From Acanthochromis polyacanthus (taxonomy: Eukaryota > Chordata > Actinopteri > Pomacentridae): 64,000 nt of DNA. The notes below the pieces were generated by a model. The model had not been told where the DNA came from. It worked only from the letters and a program-made list of their open reading frames with translations, and made no database searches. A program made the translations under genes and the position numbers. Below, one piece after another: positions 24,198 through 36,382 of this stretch. The stretch lies in assembly GCF_021347895.1 (NCBI RefSeq), contig NC_067121.1, forward strand, positions 13,899,962-13,963,961. The letters are read 5' to 3'. Position 1 is the first letter of the stretch, and each line of letters starts with the position of its first letter.

Positions 24198-24670
24198 GTT
24201 CAACAGTCCAGCATCGTGCAGTAGTCTGAGCATGACTTTTATAATGAAGCTCGGATGGCTTGCAGGTGGAACACTTCCCACTGCAGGTGGTCACTCAGTT
24301 AATTATCCAATCATTTGTACCTGCATGCAAACCACACATCCACCCACGCCCACATGAGGGAAAAGGGTAAGAAGGGGAAAGGGAAGGCTGCCATTAAGCC
24401 AAGTTGGAGATGGAGACACACTTCAAAAAACTGGATGTGGAGCAGGCACAAGGCCTATGAATCTGCATTTGAGCTTTTTTTTAAAAAAACATTTCCATTT
24501 GCTGTTAAGAAGAGAAACTCATGTCAGCATACTAGGTAAATCTACAAGAGCATAGTAGTTCTCACCCAACTAAGACCATATTTGAGGACAGGACAATTAT
24601 TAAAAGACAAATGCAAAAAGTATGGCAAGAATACTGTGACACAACATAGAAAGACATCTATATCATATTC
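24198..24670. other. Region without assignable gene
   Basis: Stretch between the Tc1 right end and the L1 target site. No coding or repeat signal recognised. Confidence 0.5.
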
Positions 24671-24853
24671 ACAAATTGTGGTAAGGAGGATTAACACATT
24701 AGTTAATCACGATCACTTCCGGTTATGGCGGCATAGGGAAAAGTCATGCTTTCACAAGCTCTGCTGTTTTTGTAATTCTGGCAATTTAGACTCCACTTTC
24801 ATACAAGGTTCGACTGAAATCTGTTCTGAAGAGGAGGGAAGAGAAAGGACGAA

Positions 24854-25678
24854 ATGCCTAAGAAACCAAAAGGGGGCTCAAAAGATTTGGAATCGCCAAA
24901 GTCGGAGCTAGCCGATGCTAACATGCTACATCAGGATAACGTCTCTGAGGACAAGAGTACTGGCCCACCGCTTGAATGCACTTCAGGGGAAATTATGAAA
25001 GCAATTTGTGAATTAAAGACTGAATTCTCCGGGAAATTGACCGAGATGCTTTCCACAATGCAAGAGATACGAACTGACGTGCAAAACTGTGTTAGCAGAG
25101 TAACACAAGCTGAGGCTCACATTTCCGACACTGAGGACATCGTAGCCACCTTGCAAACTACTGTCAATAGGCTGGAAAAAGAAGTGAAAACGCTCTGCGC
25201 CAAAGTTGATGGCCAAGAAAACCGAAGCCGCAGTTCAAACCTGAGATTGGTGAATCTGCCAGAGGGAGCTGAGGCAGGAGATGCGTGCGCTTTTATGGAG
25301 CGCTGGATTTGGATACGCGTCGGGCACCGCTGATAATCGAGAGATGCCACCGTCTTCCCCCATCAAAAAATCCCACGCCGAGTCATTATTATGAAGTTTC
25401 TCAATTTCTGAGTCAAGGAAATGGTCCAGAGTGCGGCACGGCGTAAAGGAAAGGTTCTCTACAAAAATCACCAAGTGATGTTCTTTCCGGATTTGTCGGC
25501 GGAGGTCCACAAACAACAAAAGAGATTTCACGCCATCAAGCAAAAGCTGCGCCAGAAGGGCATTCGTTACGGAATGCTTTACCCAGCGCGGCTAAGAGTG
25601 ACCTACGATGAGCGCAGCTACACCTTTGACACTCCTGACGAGGCTGAGCGCTTCGTCAACACTCTGGAGGTGCATTAG
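24854..25678 (+). pseudogene. L1 ORF1 protein (nucleic-acid chaperone), broken
   Basis: Starts MPKKPKGGSKDLESPKSELA. A coiled coil follows (KTEFSGKLTEMLSTMQEIRT to VNRLEKEVKTLCAKVD), then the RRM-type core RSSNLRLVNLPEGAEAGD. The frame is lost near 25305 and recovered at 25421 in the C-terminal domain (VLYKNHQVMFFPDLSAEV, KQKLRQKGIRYGMLYPARLR). A TGA follows MKFLNF near 25411. Confidence 0.8.
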
Positions 25679-26120
25679 GAACTGGAGACCTGAAGAATCT
25701 CTTTTTCATGAACGTGTACTGAAATCAGTGTGAGTAATCTTCTAAACAATTGACACTGACTGATCTAAACCTGTTGAGGTGTGTATTTATCATCTATAAG
25801 GCTGTGTTGTTGTTTTTTTTTTCACCCCCTTCTTCCACAATAGCCTGTTTATAATTTCTGTTTTGAAATGCTGAATTAATATACAAACGTGGAGTACCAT
25901 GCTATAACAATAACAGCAGATAACAGTGGAACCCGACTGTTAACTGTCATAGCGCAGAAGTTTAATAGTGAGGGAGGGAAGCTTCATTGGGAAGCTGCAT
26001 GTTGTTCATGGGTTAGGTGTTCACTGTTCATTTTTCAACTTCGTTCCAAAGGGAGTTTTGTCCACAGTTTTTTTTTTTTTTTTTTGATGCCACTCCATAT
26101 TGTACTAAGACTTCAGATAA

Positions 26121-29100
26121 ATGATTATGGCTCAGGTTATGAATATTAAAATAATATCCTGGAACTGTAGAGGTTTAAATAAAGTCACTAAAGTTAAACA
26201 AGTGTTGACAAGATTAAAACGTCTGAATGCAAATATAGTACTTTTACAAGAAACCCATCTTTTATCCTCTAATGTTTCTGTGGTTGGTAAAAGATGGCCA
26301 GGTTCTGTTTTGTCCGCATCATTCAGCAGCTCCCATGCCAGAGGAACAATGACTCTTACTCATAAAAATATTCCATTTGAAACTGCTAACGTAATTAGTG
26401 ACAAAGCAGGCAGGTATTTAATTGTACAAGGTACTCTCTTGTCAACCAAACTTAACTTAGTTAACATATATGGCCCAAATGAGGATAACCCTGATTTCTT
26501 TAAGGACTTGTTTTTAAAGCTCTCTACACTGGATGGTCAAAATATAATTGGAGGCGATTTTAATGTTGTCTTAGACCATACTAAGGACAGGTCATCCACC
26601 TCTTCTCCGACACATCTACAAGCCAAAAAGTGCATTATGCACTTTATGTCAGAGTTAAACTTGTTAGAGATTTGGAGAGAACTGAAACCAGATGACATCT
26701 CATATTCTTGTTATTCCGCCACACATAAGACCTATTCCAGAATAGACTACTTTTTGGTATCCGCATCAATAAGACACAAAGTTGGAGATTGTTCTTATGA
26801 AAGCATTCTAATCTCAGATCATGCTCCGATCTGCTTGATTTATCTCGACTCAGCAATCACTGCAAGTCGACCACGCTGGTGCTTCTCTATTAGATGGCTG
26901 CAAAATTCAGCTTTTGTTGAATATGTAAACTCTCAAATAGACTTGTACTTTGATACTAATACTTCAGAAACTTCAGCTGCAATAAGGTGGGAGGGTTTTA
27001 AAGCATTTTTAAGAGGACAAGTAATAAGCTTTACCACCACAAAATCTAAAAAAGCACAACTAGTACTTAAGCAATTGGTAGCCAAAATTAAAGTTTTAGA
27101 AAAAAAGGTCTTTGTGGAAAAAAACACTCTCTGTGAACAGGAATTACTAGTCTGTAAGGCTCAATATAATGAACTAACAGCAGAGAAAGTTGCAGACAGT
27201 CTAAGAAGAGTAAATCAATCATTTTATGACCAAGGGGAGAAGCCCGGGAGGCTTCTAGCGTGACGTCTTAAGCAGCTTCAAACAGACAGGACAATTAACT
27301 CTATAAGAAACGATAAAGGTGAATTGGTATTAGATCCTCAAGGAATAAATACAACATTTTGTGAATTTTATCAAAACTTGTATAGTTCTTAGTGCCAAAA
27401 TTCTGATAGTTTGCAAAATTTGTTTCTGAATAATCTTGATATTCCATTGATTCCAGAAGAGCTTAAAGCACAACTTAATGCAAATTTAACAAGTAATGAT
27501 GTACTAGAAGCTATAGACTCAATGAAATTAGGAACAGCAGAAGGCCCAGATGGCTTACCATTGGACTTCTATAAAAAATTTAAGCATAAAATTCTAAAGC
27601 CATTATTGGAAATGTTTACTGAATCATTTGAGATAGGAACACTACCACCCAGTTTGAGGGCAGCATTGATAACACTGATACCTAAGCCAGATAAACCTAG
27701 GGACATGTGTCAGTCCTATCGTCCAATCTTCCTTTTGAATGCAGATATAAAAATTCTCTATAAAATTTTAGCCCAAAGACTGGAGAAATGTCTTCCCTCG
27801 GTAGTTAATACTGATCAAAACGGATTCATTAAACATAGGCAGGGATTACACAATGTTAGAAGACTAATTAACATTTTATTTGAAAAGCGTAATGCCCCCG
27901 ATACTGCAATATTATCATTAGACGCAGAGAAGGCCTTCGATTGGGTCGAGTGGCCATATTTGTTTGAAATTCTGTCTCGTTTTGGTTGTGGTGAAACATT
28001 CTGTGCTTGGGTAAAGGTGCTCTACTCACAACCAACAACTGAAATTCTAACAAACAATATTATTTCTAATTCTTTTAACATTTTTAGAGGGACTCGCCAA
28101 GGCTGTCCTCTCTCGCCGCTCCTATTTACATTGGCCATAGAACCTTTTGCCATCGCAGTAAGAGCGCATAGAAACATTACTGGTATTACATTGGGCAAAA
28201 TAGATAACAGAATTGCATTATATGCTGATGATGTTGTTCTCTTTTTAACTAAATTAAAACACTCAATACCAGCTTTGCTTGATATTATAAACAATTTTGG
28301 GTGCTTTTCAGGATATAAAATTAATAATTCTAAGTCATGTTTGATGCTCCTTAATGAGACTGAGAGAACAACACCTTCAGACATCCTTTCAGCATTTAAG
28401 CTTTCAAATTCACTCACCTATTTGGGAATTAAGATTGTACCGGACGTCAATAAAATAGCAGAAATAAATTATGACCCTATTGTTCAAACTATTACAGAGT
28501 CTATAGATAGATGGTCGACTTTACCAGTATCTTTGATCGGACGCATTAACATTGTAAAAATGAATATACTTCCCAAGCTTCTTTATTTATTTCAAAATGT
28601 CCCTCTATCAGTACCACCAGATCTCTTTCCAAAACTGAAGAAAATAATTACAAACTTTCTTTGGAATAATCGCCGCCACAGACTTTGTTTAACCTTACTT
28701 TACCTACCTTTTGATTGAGGTGGGCTCAAAGCTCCTAATTTTGAATGGTATTACTGGGCAGCTCAGTTGAGAATGATGATGTTCTATTTTTCTGATGACA
28801 AACCACCTGATTGGGTAGAAATAGAGTCTTCTTCACTTCATATTGAGCTGCCAATAAGTGTATACTTATATTCGGCACCAATCAAAGAGCTTAGGAGAAG
28901 AACTAAAAACCCTATTGTTATAAATATGGTCAATATATGGTATAAAGTACATACAGTTCTAAGACAACAACTCTCTCTTTCGCGTTTTAGCCCCATATGG
29001 GGTAATGATAAATTTATATCAGTTTTATCAGATCCGGGATTTCGCCTGTGGGTAGCAAAAGGGCTTGGTAAGGTTGATGACTTATTCTGTAATGGTGTAA

Positions 29101-29938
29101 TGATGTCATTTGAACAGATAAAAGATAAATACAATATACCCAATTCTCATTTCTTCAAATATTTCCGGTGAGGAATTTTATTTTTCCCTCACAAAACAAT
29201 AAACTAACATTACCCCCCTTCTCAATAATTGAAAAAGCTATCTTTGACTATCCTTACACCAAAAAGCATATTTCTTATTTGTATAATTTGTTCATTGTTT
29301 CATCTATGGAGTCCTCAGTTAACAGGTTAAATGCATGGAAAGAAGATTTTAAGGAGGACATTTCTCTGGAGGAATGGAAAGCTGTTTGCCTAAAAGCTCA
29401 TACCCAGACTGTAAATACAAGGCTGCAACTCTTACAGGTCAATTGGATAATGCGAACATATATATCGCCCATTAAACGGCACTCCTTTGACAATAATAAC
29501 TCAGATATATGTGTAAAATGTCACAAAGAAAAGGGGACCTTGTTCCACTGTATGTGGGAATGTGATGAGGTACAGAAGTTCTGGAAGAGTATCGAAGTTG
29601 CCCTGAATGCAATGTTAAATGTAAATATTCAGAAAAACCCCAAGTTATTTATATTGGGAATATACCCAAAAAGGTGTTCTATAAATAGCTATTCTAAGGT
29701 TTTAGCAAATGTTTGTTTGCTTCACGCTAGAAGATTAATTGCACTATTTTGGAAAAAGATGGACTGTCCAACACTGAGTCACTGGATAAGAGAAATGTCA
29801 TCATCTTTGGCGATGGAAAAAATAAAATACTTTCTTAAAGGTAAAGAAGAGCAATTTGATCAGATCTGGAGACCTTTTATCACCTACTTGGAGAGAACTG
29901 ATCTTTCGAATACATTAAAGGAAAGTAAAGAGCCATAA
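26121..29938 (+). pseudogene. L1 ORF2 (endonuclease-reverse transcriptase), few breaks
   Basis: Residues 1-230 are an APE endonuclease: IKIISWNCRGLNK, VLLQETHLL, VNIYGPN, GGDFNVVLD, SRIDYFLVS and SDHAPI. The reverse transcriptase lies in 27411-28718: GPDGLPLDFYKKF, SLDAEKAFDWVEW, GTRQGCPLSPLLF and the YADDVVLF box. The tail carries CVKCHKEKGTLFHCMWECDE. In-frame stops are TGA at 27261-27263 (LLA-stop-RLKQLQ), TAG at 27391-27393 and TGA at 28716-28718; two look like TGG-to-TGA changes. A frame change near 29168 precedes the last 256 residues. Otherwise colinear with an intact ORF2. Confidence 0.85.
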
Positions 29939-30221
29939 GAAATATTAGAAGTTTTGGAGTGGTATTTTAATTACTTATTTATTTGTTTGTTTGTTTTTTA
30001 ATATTATTATGTTTTATTTTTATTTTCCTATTTATCCATCCTTGCTTTATTTTATTTATCTATTTTTATTTTTTGTTTTGTTTTCTTTGCTCTGTTCAAT
30101 AACCTTGTAACAATTATCCAAGATTTAAGATTTAAATTGTTCAATTTCACTTTGTAATTTAATTTTTGGAAATCCGAGAAACTCAATAAAAACATTGTTC
30201 AAACAAATTGTGGTAAGGAGG

Positions 30222-30489
30222 CAGGGCATGGATGGAAAAGAAGAAGTCATTACCCATGTCAGACTAAATCAGACACTTCAGAAAATTAAAAAGCAAATAC
30301 CTGATATGTGCACACTGTGGTCATCCTAATTTCAGCATGTGCTGTTTGACTTGAACTGATGAATTGGAAAGGACAGAACTGAAATCATTCCGAAAGAAAA
30401 CTAAATTAAGTTCATTGTGGGCAGTCTGTTAGGAGCGTCATCATAAGAAACAGGGACCTGATGGAGCACTTGAAGAAAACACGACTCAC
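30222..30489. other. Short region without assignable gene
   Basis: Unique-looking sequence between the L1 and the Harbinger-like element. Nothing recognised. Confidence 0.4.
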
Positions 30490-31140
30490 TGAGGGGCCGT
30501 TTACACGAGGACGCTTGCAGGTAAAAACGTCAAAATATTTCAACAAAACACCCTATCGTTTATACGAGGACGGCGTTTTGGGGGCTTAAAAATGCAAAAA
30601 TTTGAAACCGGCCTCCAGAGTGGAAAAGTTGAAAACTCTCCGCCGTTACGTTTCCGTCTAAACAGCAAAACGCAAAACTTTTTTTTTAAAATTGAAACAA
30701 AGCAGCATCAACAGTCGTACAAGAGGTACGAAAAGTTAAAAAAAAAAAAAAAGGACGTACAAGATAGAAAGAAAAAGAGTAAAAAATTTTTAAAAAAAAG
30801 TCTGTCCGGATGAATGTTCAATGGGCTAAGGGTTGTCCATGAGTCCGACATCCTCAACCATACCAAAAAGCTTCACAGCAGTCCGCCCTTTCATATGCTT
30901 CAGTGATGAGAAGAATAGAGACATCTCTTTATGAAACACACCAAAAATGGGTCTACATTTTAGAAATCTACATTTGTGTATGAAAAATTTCACTAATATT
31001 ACAATGACATTCCCTAACATGTCTAGCAAAAAGTTATTAATTACAAATCCATACAAAATATTTTCACATTCAAAAGCAGGAATTGGTACTTATCTAGATA
31101 ACCAGTGATGTACATCATCCCAAAAAGCTTTAGAATACAT

Positions 31141-32966
31141 CGGGTGATATCAGGTAAATTGGGCCATCTGGTAAAATGGGCCATTTAAGCTTTGGATGTC
31201 CTAGCCCCTCTGATTTTTAGAGCCAATGACAGCAAATGGTCTCAAATGTTTGCCACAACTGTACTTAACATGAAACAACAGATTTTATTGGTCTGTGGTT
31301 GTTTTTGTGGGCGGAAATAAGATTCAAATTCACACTGCACCGGAAAACTGCGTGGTGAGTGGACTGGCATAAGAATTTCTGATAAAAATTATAAGGATGA
31401 TAAGTCAATTGAAGAAATGTGTATATATAAAATTGTTGATGTATAATATCTGTCTTGATGACACCTATCAGAAATAATGCTTAAAGTTTGGTATTTGGAC
31501 ATTTTTTTTCAAAGATTGATGTTTTTGTTAGTGGCCCAATTTAGCTGAACCTATTCAGGTAAGTTGGGCCCCCTGGTTTCAGCTAAAATGGGCCACCCTT
31601 TTTGTCAGTCACACATGCACACGTGTACACATTTGAAGGGAATGCAGAAGGCATTTATGTGAAAAGGATGCATCTGCCTAAAAATAATGATGATCAGTGA
31701 TTTTAGTAACAATCCACTGACTTTATCTGCAGTGAGTACGGCATCTATGATGATGACGGCTTCACCTGTCAGGACTGTATTTAAATTTGTGGTTTAAGTA
31801 GCCACATACCGGGCTTTGCAAAAGTTCTGTTACACAGTTTCATGATCTTTAGAGACGTTTACATGTCGGAGTGAAAAATTCCATTAAACAAACTGAAAGT
31901 TCTACCTTATAGGCAGGTGTCATTAACACAAATTTGTTCTCCGGTGAAGTTGTATCAAGATGGAAGTCAAAAGAGTTGAGATATCTGCTCTCCTTCATGC
32001 TGGCCACAACAAGTCTGACAGAGCCAAGCAGCTGAACATCAGCCGGATGACCGTCCACAGAGTCACGGAGAGGCTCAAGAATGGTGAAGCTCTTTCAGTG
32101 ATCTTTCAAGAATGGTGAAGACCTGAAAGATCTTCACCATTCTTTAGCCTCTCCGCAACTCTGTGGACGGTCATCCGGCTGATGTTCAGCACAAAGGAGA
32201 GCCGATATCTCAACTCTTTTGACTTCCATCTTGATACCACTTCACCGGAGAAAAAAATTTGTATTAAGGACACCTGCCTATAAGGTAGAACTTTCAGTTT
32301 ATTCAATGGAATTTTTCACTCCGACATGTAAACGTCTCTAAAGATCACGACACACCGTGTAACAGAACTTTTGCAAAGCCCGGTATGTACCTACCCAAGC
32401 ACACACACACATTTTAAAATTTTGACTATTTATATATTATTGAGGTTCAGTGTTTGCATTCATCCCATTTGTAGGCCTAGTAGGTTGCAGTTGTTTTTTT
32501 TAATCATTATTTATGTGTTTTATACCCAAGTTGACAGTGCCATGTGGATTCAATACATTTGCCATGAGCAGATCAGTTAATCATTTACAATGTAATGAAT
32601 TGTCCTGATATTATTAAATTGTTCTTACACAGTATGTTGCCATATTAACAGTTCTTTTTTTTTACAATAAAAATTGATGACTATCCCTTTGCAGTTGGAC
32701 TGGCCCAACTTACCTGATAAGCGTCCCATTTTACCTGATCAGCTGGCCCATTTTACCTGAACTTTGCTTGTGTAAAAAAATTGGCACAGCTGATGTATCA
32801 AGACCTGTAGGAACTAAACAATCCTATTTACTAGATAATTTCAATGCAAAATTAAAAGAAAACAACCATTACTAGCCATAAAACCACATTTTAATAGAAT
32901 ACATTGTTTTTTGTTAGTGCTTCAAGCGATTTACCAAAAAGTGGCCCATATTAGCTGATATCACCC
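31141..32966. mobile_element. Unassigned TIR element with repeated GGTAAATTGGGCC-like boxes
   Basis: Ends GGGTGATATCAGGTAAATTG (left) and, inward from the right, GGGTGATATCAGCTAATATG. TACAT flanks both sides (31136-31140 and 32967-32971). Nine copies of a box close to AGGTAAAATGGGCC, in both orientations, cluster near the two ends (around 31152, 31170, 31533, 31557, 31582, 32697, 32725, 32743 and 32943). No coding capacity of its own; a mariner-type hairpin sits in the middle. I cannot name the superfamily. Confidence 0.65.
31809..32383. mobile_element. Fold-back mariner: two 5' ends in inverted orientation
   Basis: Both ends begin CCGGGCTTTGCAAAAGTTCT, flanked by TA (31807-31808 and 32384-32385). 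The two arms (about 31809-32098 and 32110-32383) are inverted copies of the same mariner 5' region. Each starts the transposase helix-turn-helix: MEVKRVEISALLHAGHNKSD on + and MEVKRVEISALL on -, with LNISRMTVHRV. The catalytic part is missing from both. Confidence 0.8.
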
Positions 32967-34402
32967 TACATTCATAGAATAAGTGATCTGTAGTTTCAGT
33001 GTGTTCATTACAAAAGGAGCAGTTATTATTCTCAAAACCAAATCGTTTGCTTAAAAAAATCAGCTGAGGGATAAATTCTATTCATAATTTTGAAATGATT
33101 TTCTTTCATTTTGGGGGCAATAGGAAATTTGAAGAATTTAGATCTTAAAATTTGCGCATCTTTTTTGGAGAAAAAATTTAGAATTGAGTTTCTCGATGAT
33201 GGGTTTGGGAAAATTACTGTATTGAATATATTTCTAAGAACAAAGTTGGTAAGTTTGGAATCATTTAGCCTGTAACCATTCAGCATGAGCAATGGGAGAC
33301 TTGCCTGAATTTTGTTTTTATGCAAGTCTGATGCCATTAACAAGATTGCCTGAGGTATTGCTTTAATTACTTGGTTATATTGGCGTTTGTCAGTTATATT
33401 AAATTTGGTACTGAAATTTTCAAAAGTTAGCATTTTTCCAGAGCAGTCCAGTAAATGCATCACAGACCAGATTCCTTTATCAAACCAATTTTGTTGAAAT
33501 ATAGATTTGTGTTTATGTAGAACATATCTACAGTTCCAAAATGGGGTCATATGGGGACTGAAATTGTGCTTGTAAATTAATCTCCAGTATAATAAAGTCT
33601 GCTGATGAAATGAAGAAATTTTGATTGGGAGCTTATTTAGGTCATAATCGCATTTAAGTAGGAACTCGATTCCTCCTAATTTTGTGAAAATTTCGCAAAA
33701 CGCAAAACTTTGCCGAGATCTCACCACGTCGCGTACGCGATTACGTCACATACGTGCGCCGGTGCTTTGGTTTGCCGGTGTCGTGCCAAAGTAGTTACCC
33801 CCGACAGAAAATGTATCCCCTGCCGCGGGAGCGCGCATGCATTCGGAAGGGTGGAGTTATAATTCCGTGTTTAGATATCAGCGTAGTTTATTAATAAAAC
33901 AAAACTTGGATTGTTACGATCATGATTTGATTGTCAAACATGTTTGGTAATGCAGCATGTGACATTTCTGTCTAAATAAATGCTTTTGCTATACATGGCG
34001 TGTTGCTCAGTTAATAGTATTCATCGCGCTGCCTAACAATGTCTTTTCCTTCTCCCTTTTGTAATAAAGTGTAATGTTGCTACTCGATCACCCTGCTAAC
34101 TAAACGTAGGCTCAATACCTTCTGGGTGGGAACTAGATTCAAACGCTCTGTAATTCAATCTTTAGAGCAATCTGTCCAAAGTCTGATACAGTAAAATCAA
34201 CACCACTGTGAGCATTTTATCACACTGCCAGGCTCAATTCCACCAGGGTATCTTATCTTCAGATATTGGCGTTTGTTTGTTTGTTTTTTACTTTTGTTTT
34301 TAATTCCCCCTCTGTTGACCATCAGAACTTCAGAGCATTTATTCAGAAATTCTCAACACAGACAAATGACAATAAAGGAGGATCTACCAGAACATGTTAT
34401 GA

Positions 34403-36045
34403 GGGGAATACAGATTATATCAACCTCATTGTCTGCACCTGCCAGAAAATGTATCCCCCCTCTATATTACTCAGGTGATGTGCTAACATCCTGTGGTTTA
34501 TTCTGCAGACATTTCTCATCATGCTCAGCAAAACTTGTGAATTAGGACTAGTTTCTTTAATCACAGCTAAAGTTATAGGGGGATACAGATTATTTCAGCG
34601 TCAATGTCTGCACCTGCCAGAAAATGTATCCCCCTCTATATTACTCAGGTGATGTGCTAACATCCTGTGGTTTATTCTGCAGACATTTCTCATCATGCTC
34701 AGCAAAACTTGTGAATTAGGACTAGTTTCTTTAATCACAGCTAAAGTTATAGGGGGATACAGATTATTTCAGCGTCAATGTCTGCACCTGCCAGAAAATG
34801 TATCCCCCTCTATATTACTCAGGTGATGTGCTAACATCCTGTGGTTTATTCTGCAGACATTTCTCATCATGCTCAGCAAAACTTGTGAATTAGGACTAGT
34901 TTCTTTAATCACAGCTAAAGTTATAGGGGGATACAGATTATTTCAGCGTCAATGTCTGCACCTGCCAGAAAATGTATCCCCCTCTATATTACTCAGGTGA
35001 TGTGCTAACATCCTGTGGTTTATTCTGCAGACATTTCTCATCATGCTCAGCAAAACTTGTGAATTAGGACTAGTTTCTTTAATCACAGCTAAAGTTATAG
35101 GGGGATACAGATTATTTCAGCGTCAATGTCTGCACCTGCCAGAAAATGTATCCCCCTCTATATTACTCAGGTGATGTGCTAACATCCTGTGGTTTATTCT
35201 GCAGACATTTCTCATCATGCTCAGCAAAACTTGTGAATTAGGACTAGTTTCTTTAATCACAGCTAAAGTTATAGGGGGATACAGATTATTTCAGCGTCAA
35301 TGTCTGCACCTGCCAGAAAATGTATCCCCCTCTATATTACTCAGGTGATGTGCTAACATCCTGTGGTTTATTCTGCAGACATTTCTCATCATGCTCAGCA
35401 AAACTTGTGAATTAGGACTAGTTTCTTTAATCACAGCTAAAGTTATAGGGGGATACAGATTATTTCAGCGTCAATGTCTGCACCTGCCAGAAAATGTATC
35501 CCCCTCTATATTACTCAGGTGATGTGCTAACATCCTGTGGTTTATTCTGCAGACATTTCTCATCATGCTCAGCAAAACTTGTGAATTAGGACTAGTTTCT
35601 TTAATCACAGCTAAAGTTATAGAGGGATACAGATTATTTCAGCGTCAATGTCTGCACCTGCCAGAAAATGTATCCCCCTCTATATTACTCAGGTGATGTG
35701 CTAACATCCTGTGGTTTATTCTGCAGACATTTCTCATCATGCTCAGCAAAACTTGTGAATTAGGACTAGTTTCTTTAATCACAGCTAAAGTTATAGGGGG
35801 ATACAGATTATTTCAGCGTCAATGTCTGCACCTGCCAGAAAATGTATCCCCCTCTATATTACTCAGGTGATGTGCTAACATCCTGTGGTTTATTCTGCAG
35901 ACATTTCTCATCATGCTCAGCAAAACTTGTGAATTAGGAGTAGTTTCTTTAATCACAGCTAAAGTTATAGAGGGATACAGATTATTTCAGCGTCAATGTC
36001 TGCACCTGCCAGAAAATGTATCCCCCTCTATATTACTCAGGTGAT
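34403..36045. repeat. 174-bp tandem array, left Ginger1 arm
   Basis: Unit starts fall at 34577, 34751, 34925, 35099, 35273, 35447, 35621, 35795 and 35969, exactly 174 bp apart. The last copy is partial and the first copy (from about 34403) is diverged. Units differ at only a few positions (AGGGGG against AGAGGG at 35621 and 35969). Each unit contains CAGAAAATGTATCCCC, which also occurs near the element terminus. Confidence 0.95.
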
Positions 36046-36382
36046 TTTACCAACATTTCAGCCTGATTTTTTTCTTATTGCAAAATTTGTTTTACAAAAT
36101 GCTCAATTGATAAAACATTTTTTTAAAAAGTAAGTATTGTTACAGAAAAAAATTCATCTTGAAGAAAAAGGTTTAATACTTAAATATTATACAGTTATAA
36201 CAACTATGTCTCTTAAAAGTACTGAACTTACCAATAACTTATATAAATAATAACACAATCAGTTTTAGAAAAAAAGATATATACAGCTGAAGATAAATAA
36301 CAAAAATAAGAAAGAGAACTAACATTTTAATCCAACTATTTAACGATGACAACTCTATACACTATACATTGAGCTCAGGACT

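Larger units (their letters stand above)
24690..30202 (+). mobile_element. L1-type LINE, full length, with 19-bp target-site duplication
   Basis: Flanked by a perfect 19-bp repeat ACAAATTGTGGTAAGGAGG at 24671-24689 and 30203-30221. The 5' untranslated region (24690-24853) holds TTATGGCGGCAT, a YY1-like core similar in position to mammalian L1 promoters. ORF1 and ORF2 follow in order; the 3' end has AATAAA at 30187 and a short A-rich tail. Full length and a perfect TSD indicate a fairly recent insertion, though both frames now carry breaks. Confidence 0.88.
30682..33694 (-). mobile_element. L1-type LINE, 5'-truncated, inserted in the Harbinger MITE
   Basis: A 17-bp duplication GCAAAACGCAAAACTTT flanks it (30665-30681 and 33695-33711), and the poly-T start at 30682 marks the 3' poly-A tail on the minus strand. 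The interior is ORF2 C-terminal sequence in two blocks (33032-33694 and 30826-31140), separated by a TIR element. Confidence 0.8.
30826..33694 (-). pseudogene. L1 ORF2 C-terminal fragment, interrupted
   Basis: The block 33032-33694 reads KLGGIEFLLKCDYDLNKLPI, LLYWRLIYKHNFSPHMTPFW and KMKENHFKIMNRIYPSADFF. After the inserted TIR element, the sequence resumes toward 30826 with the end of the protein (SKAFWDDVHHW, HKEMSLFFSSLKH). The finger region bridging them (CNEHTETTDHLFYEC) lies just right of the insertion. The RT domain is absent. Confidence 0.75.

Noticed and set aside
34266..34545. Small frames, repeated identically at 43135-43414, encoding phenylalanine-rich peptides
   Set aside because: They lie in the two inverted arms and so appear twice by duplication; composition is not protein-like and no homologue is recognised.
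34403..36045. CRISPR-like array or satellite DNA
   Set aside because: The 174-bp units are contiguous without spacers and occur inverted in the other arm of the same transposon.
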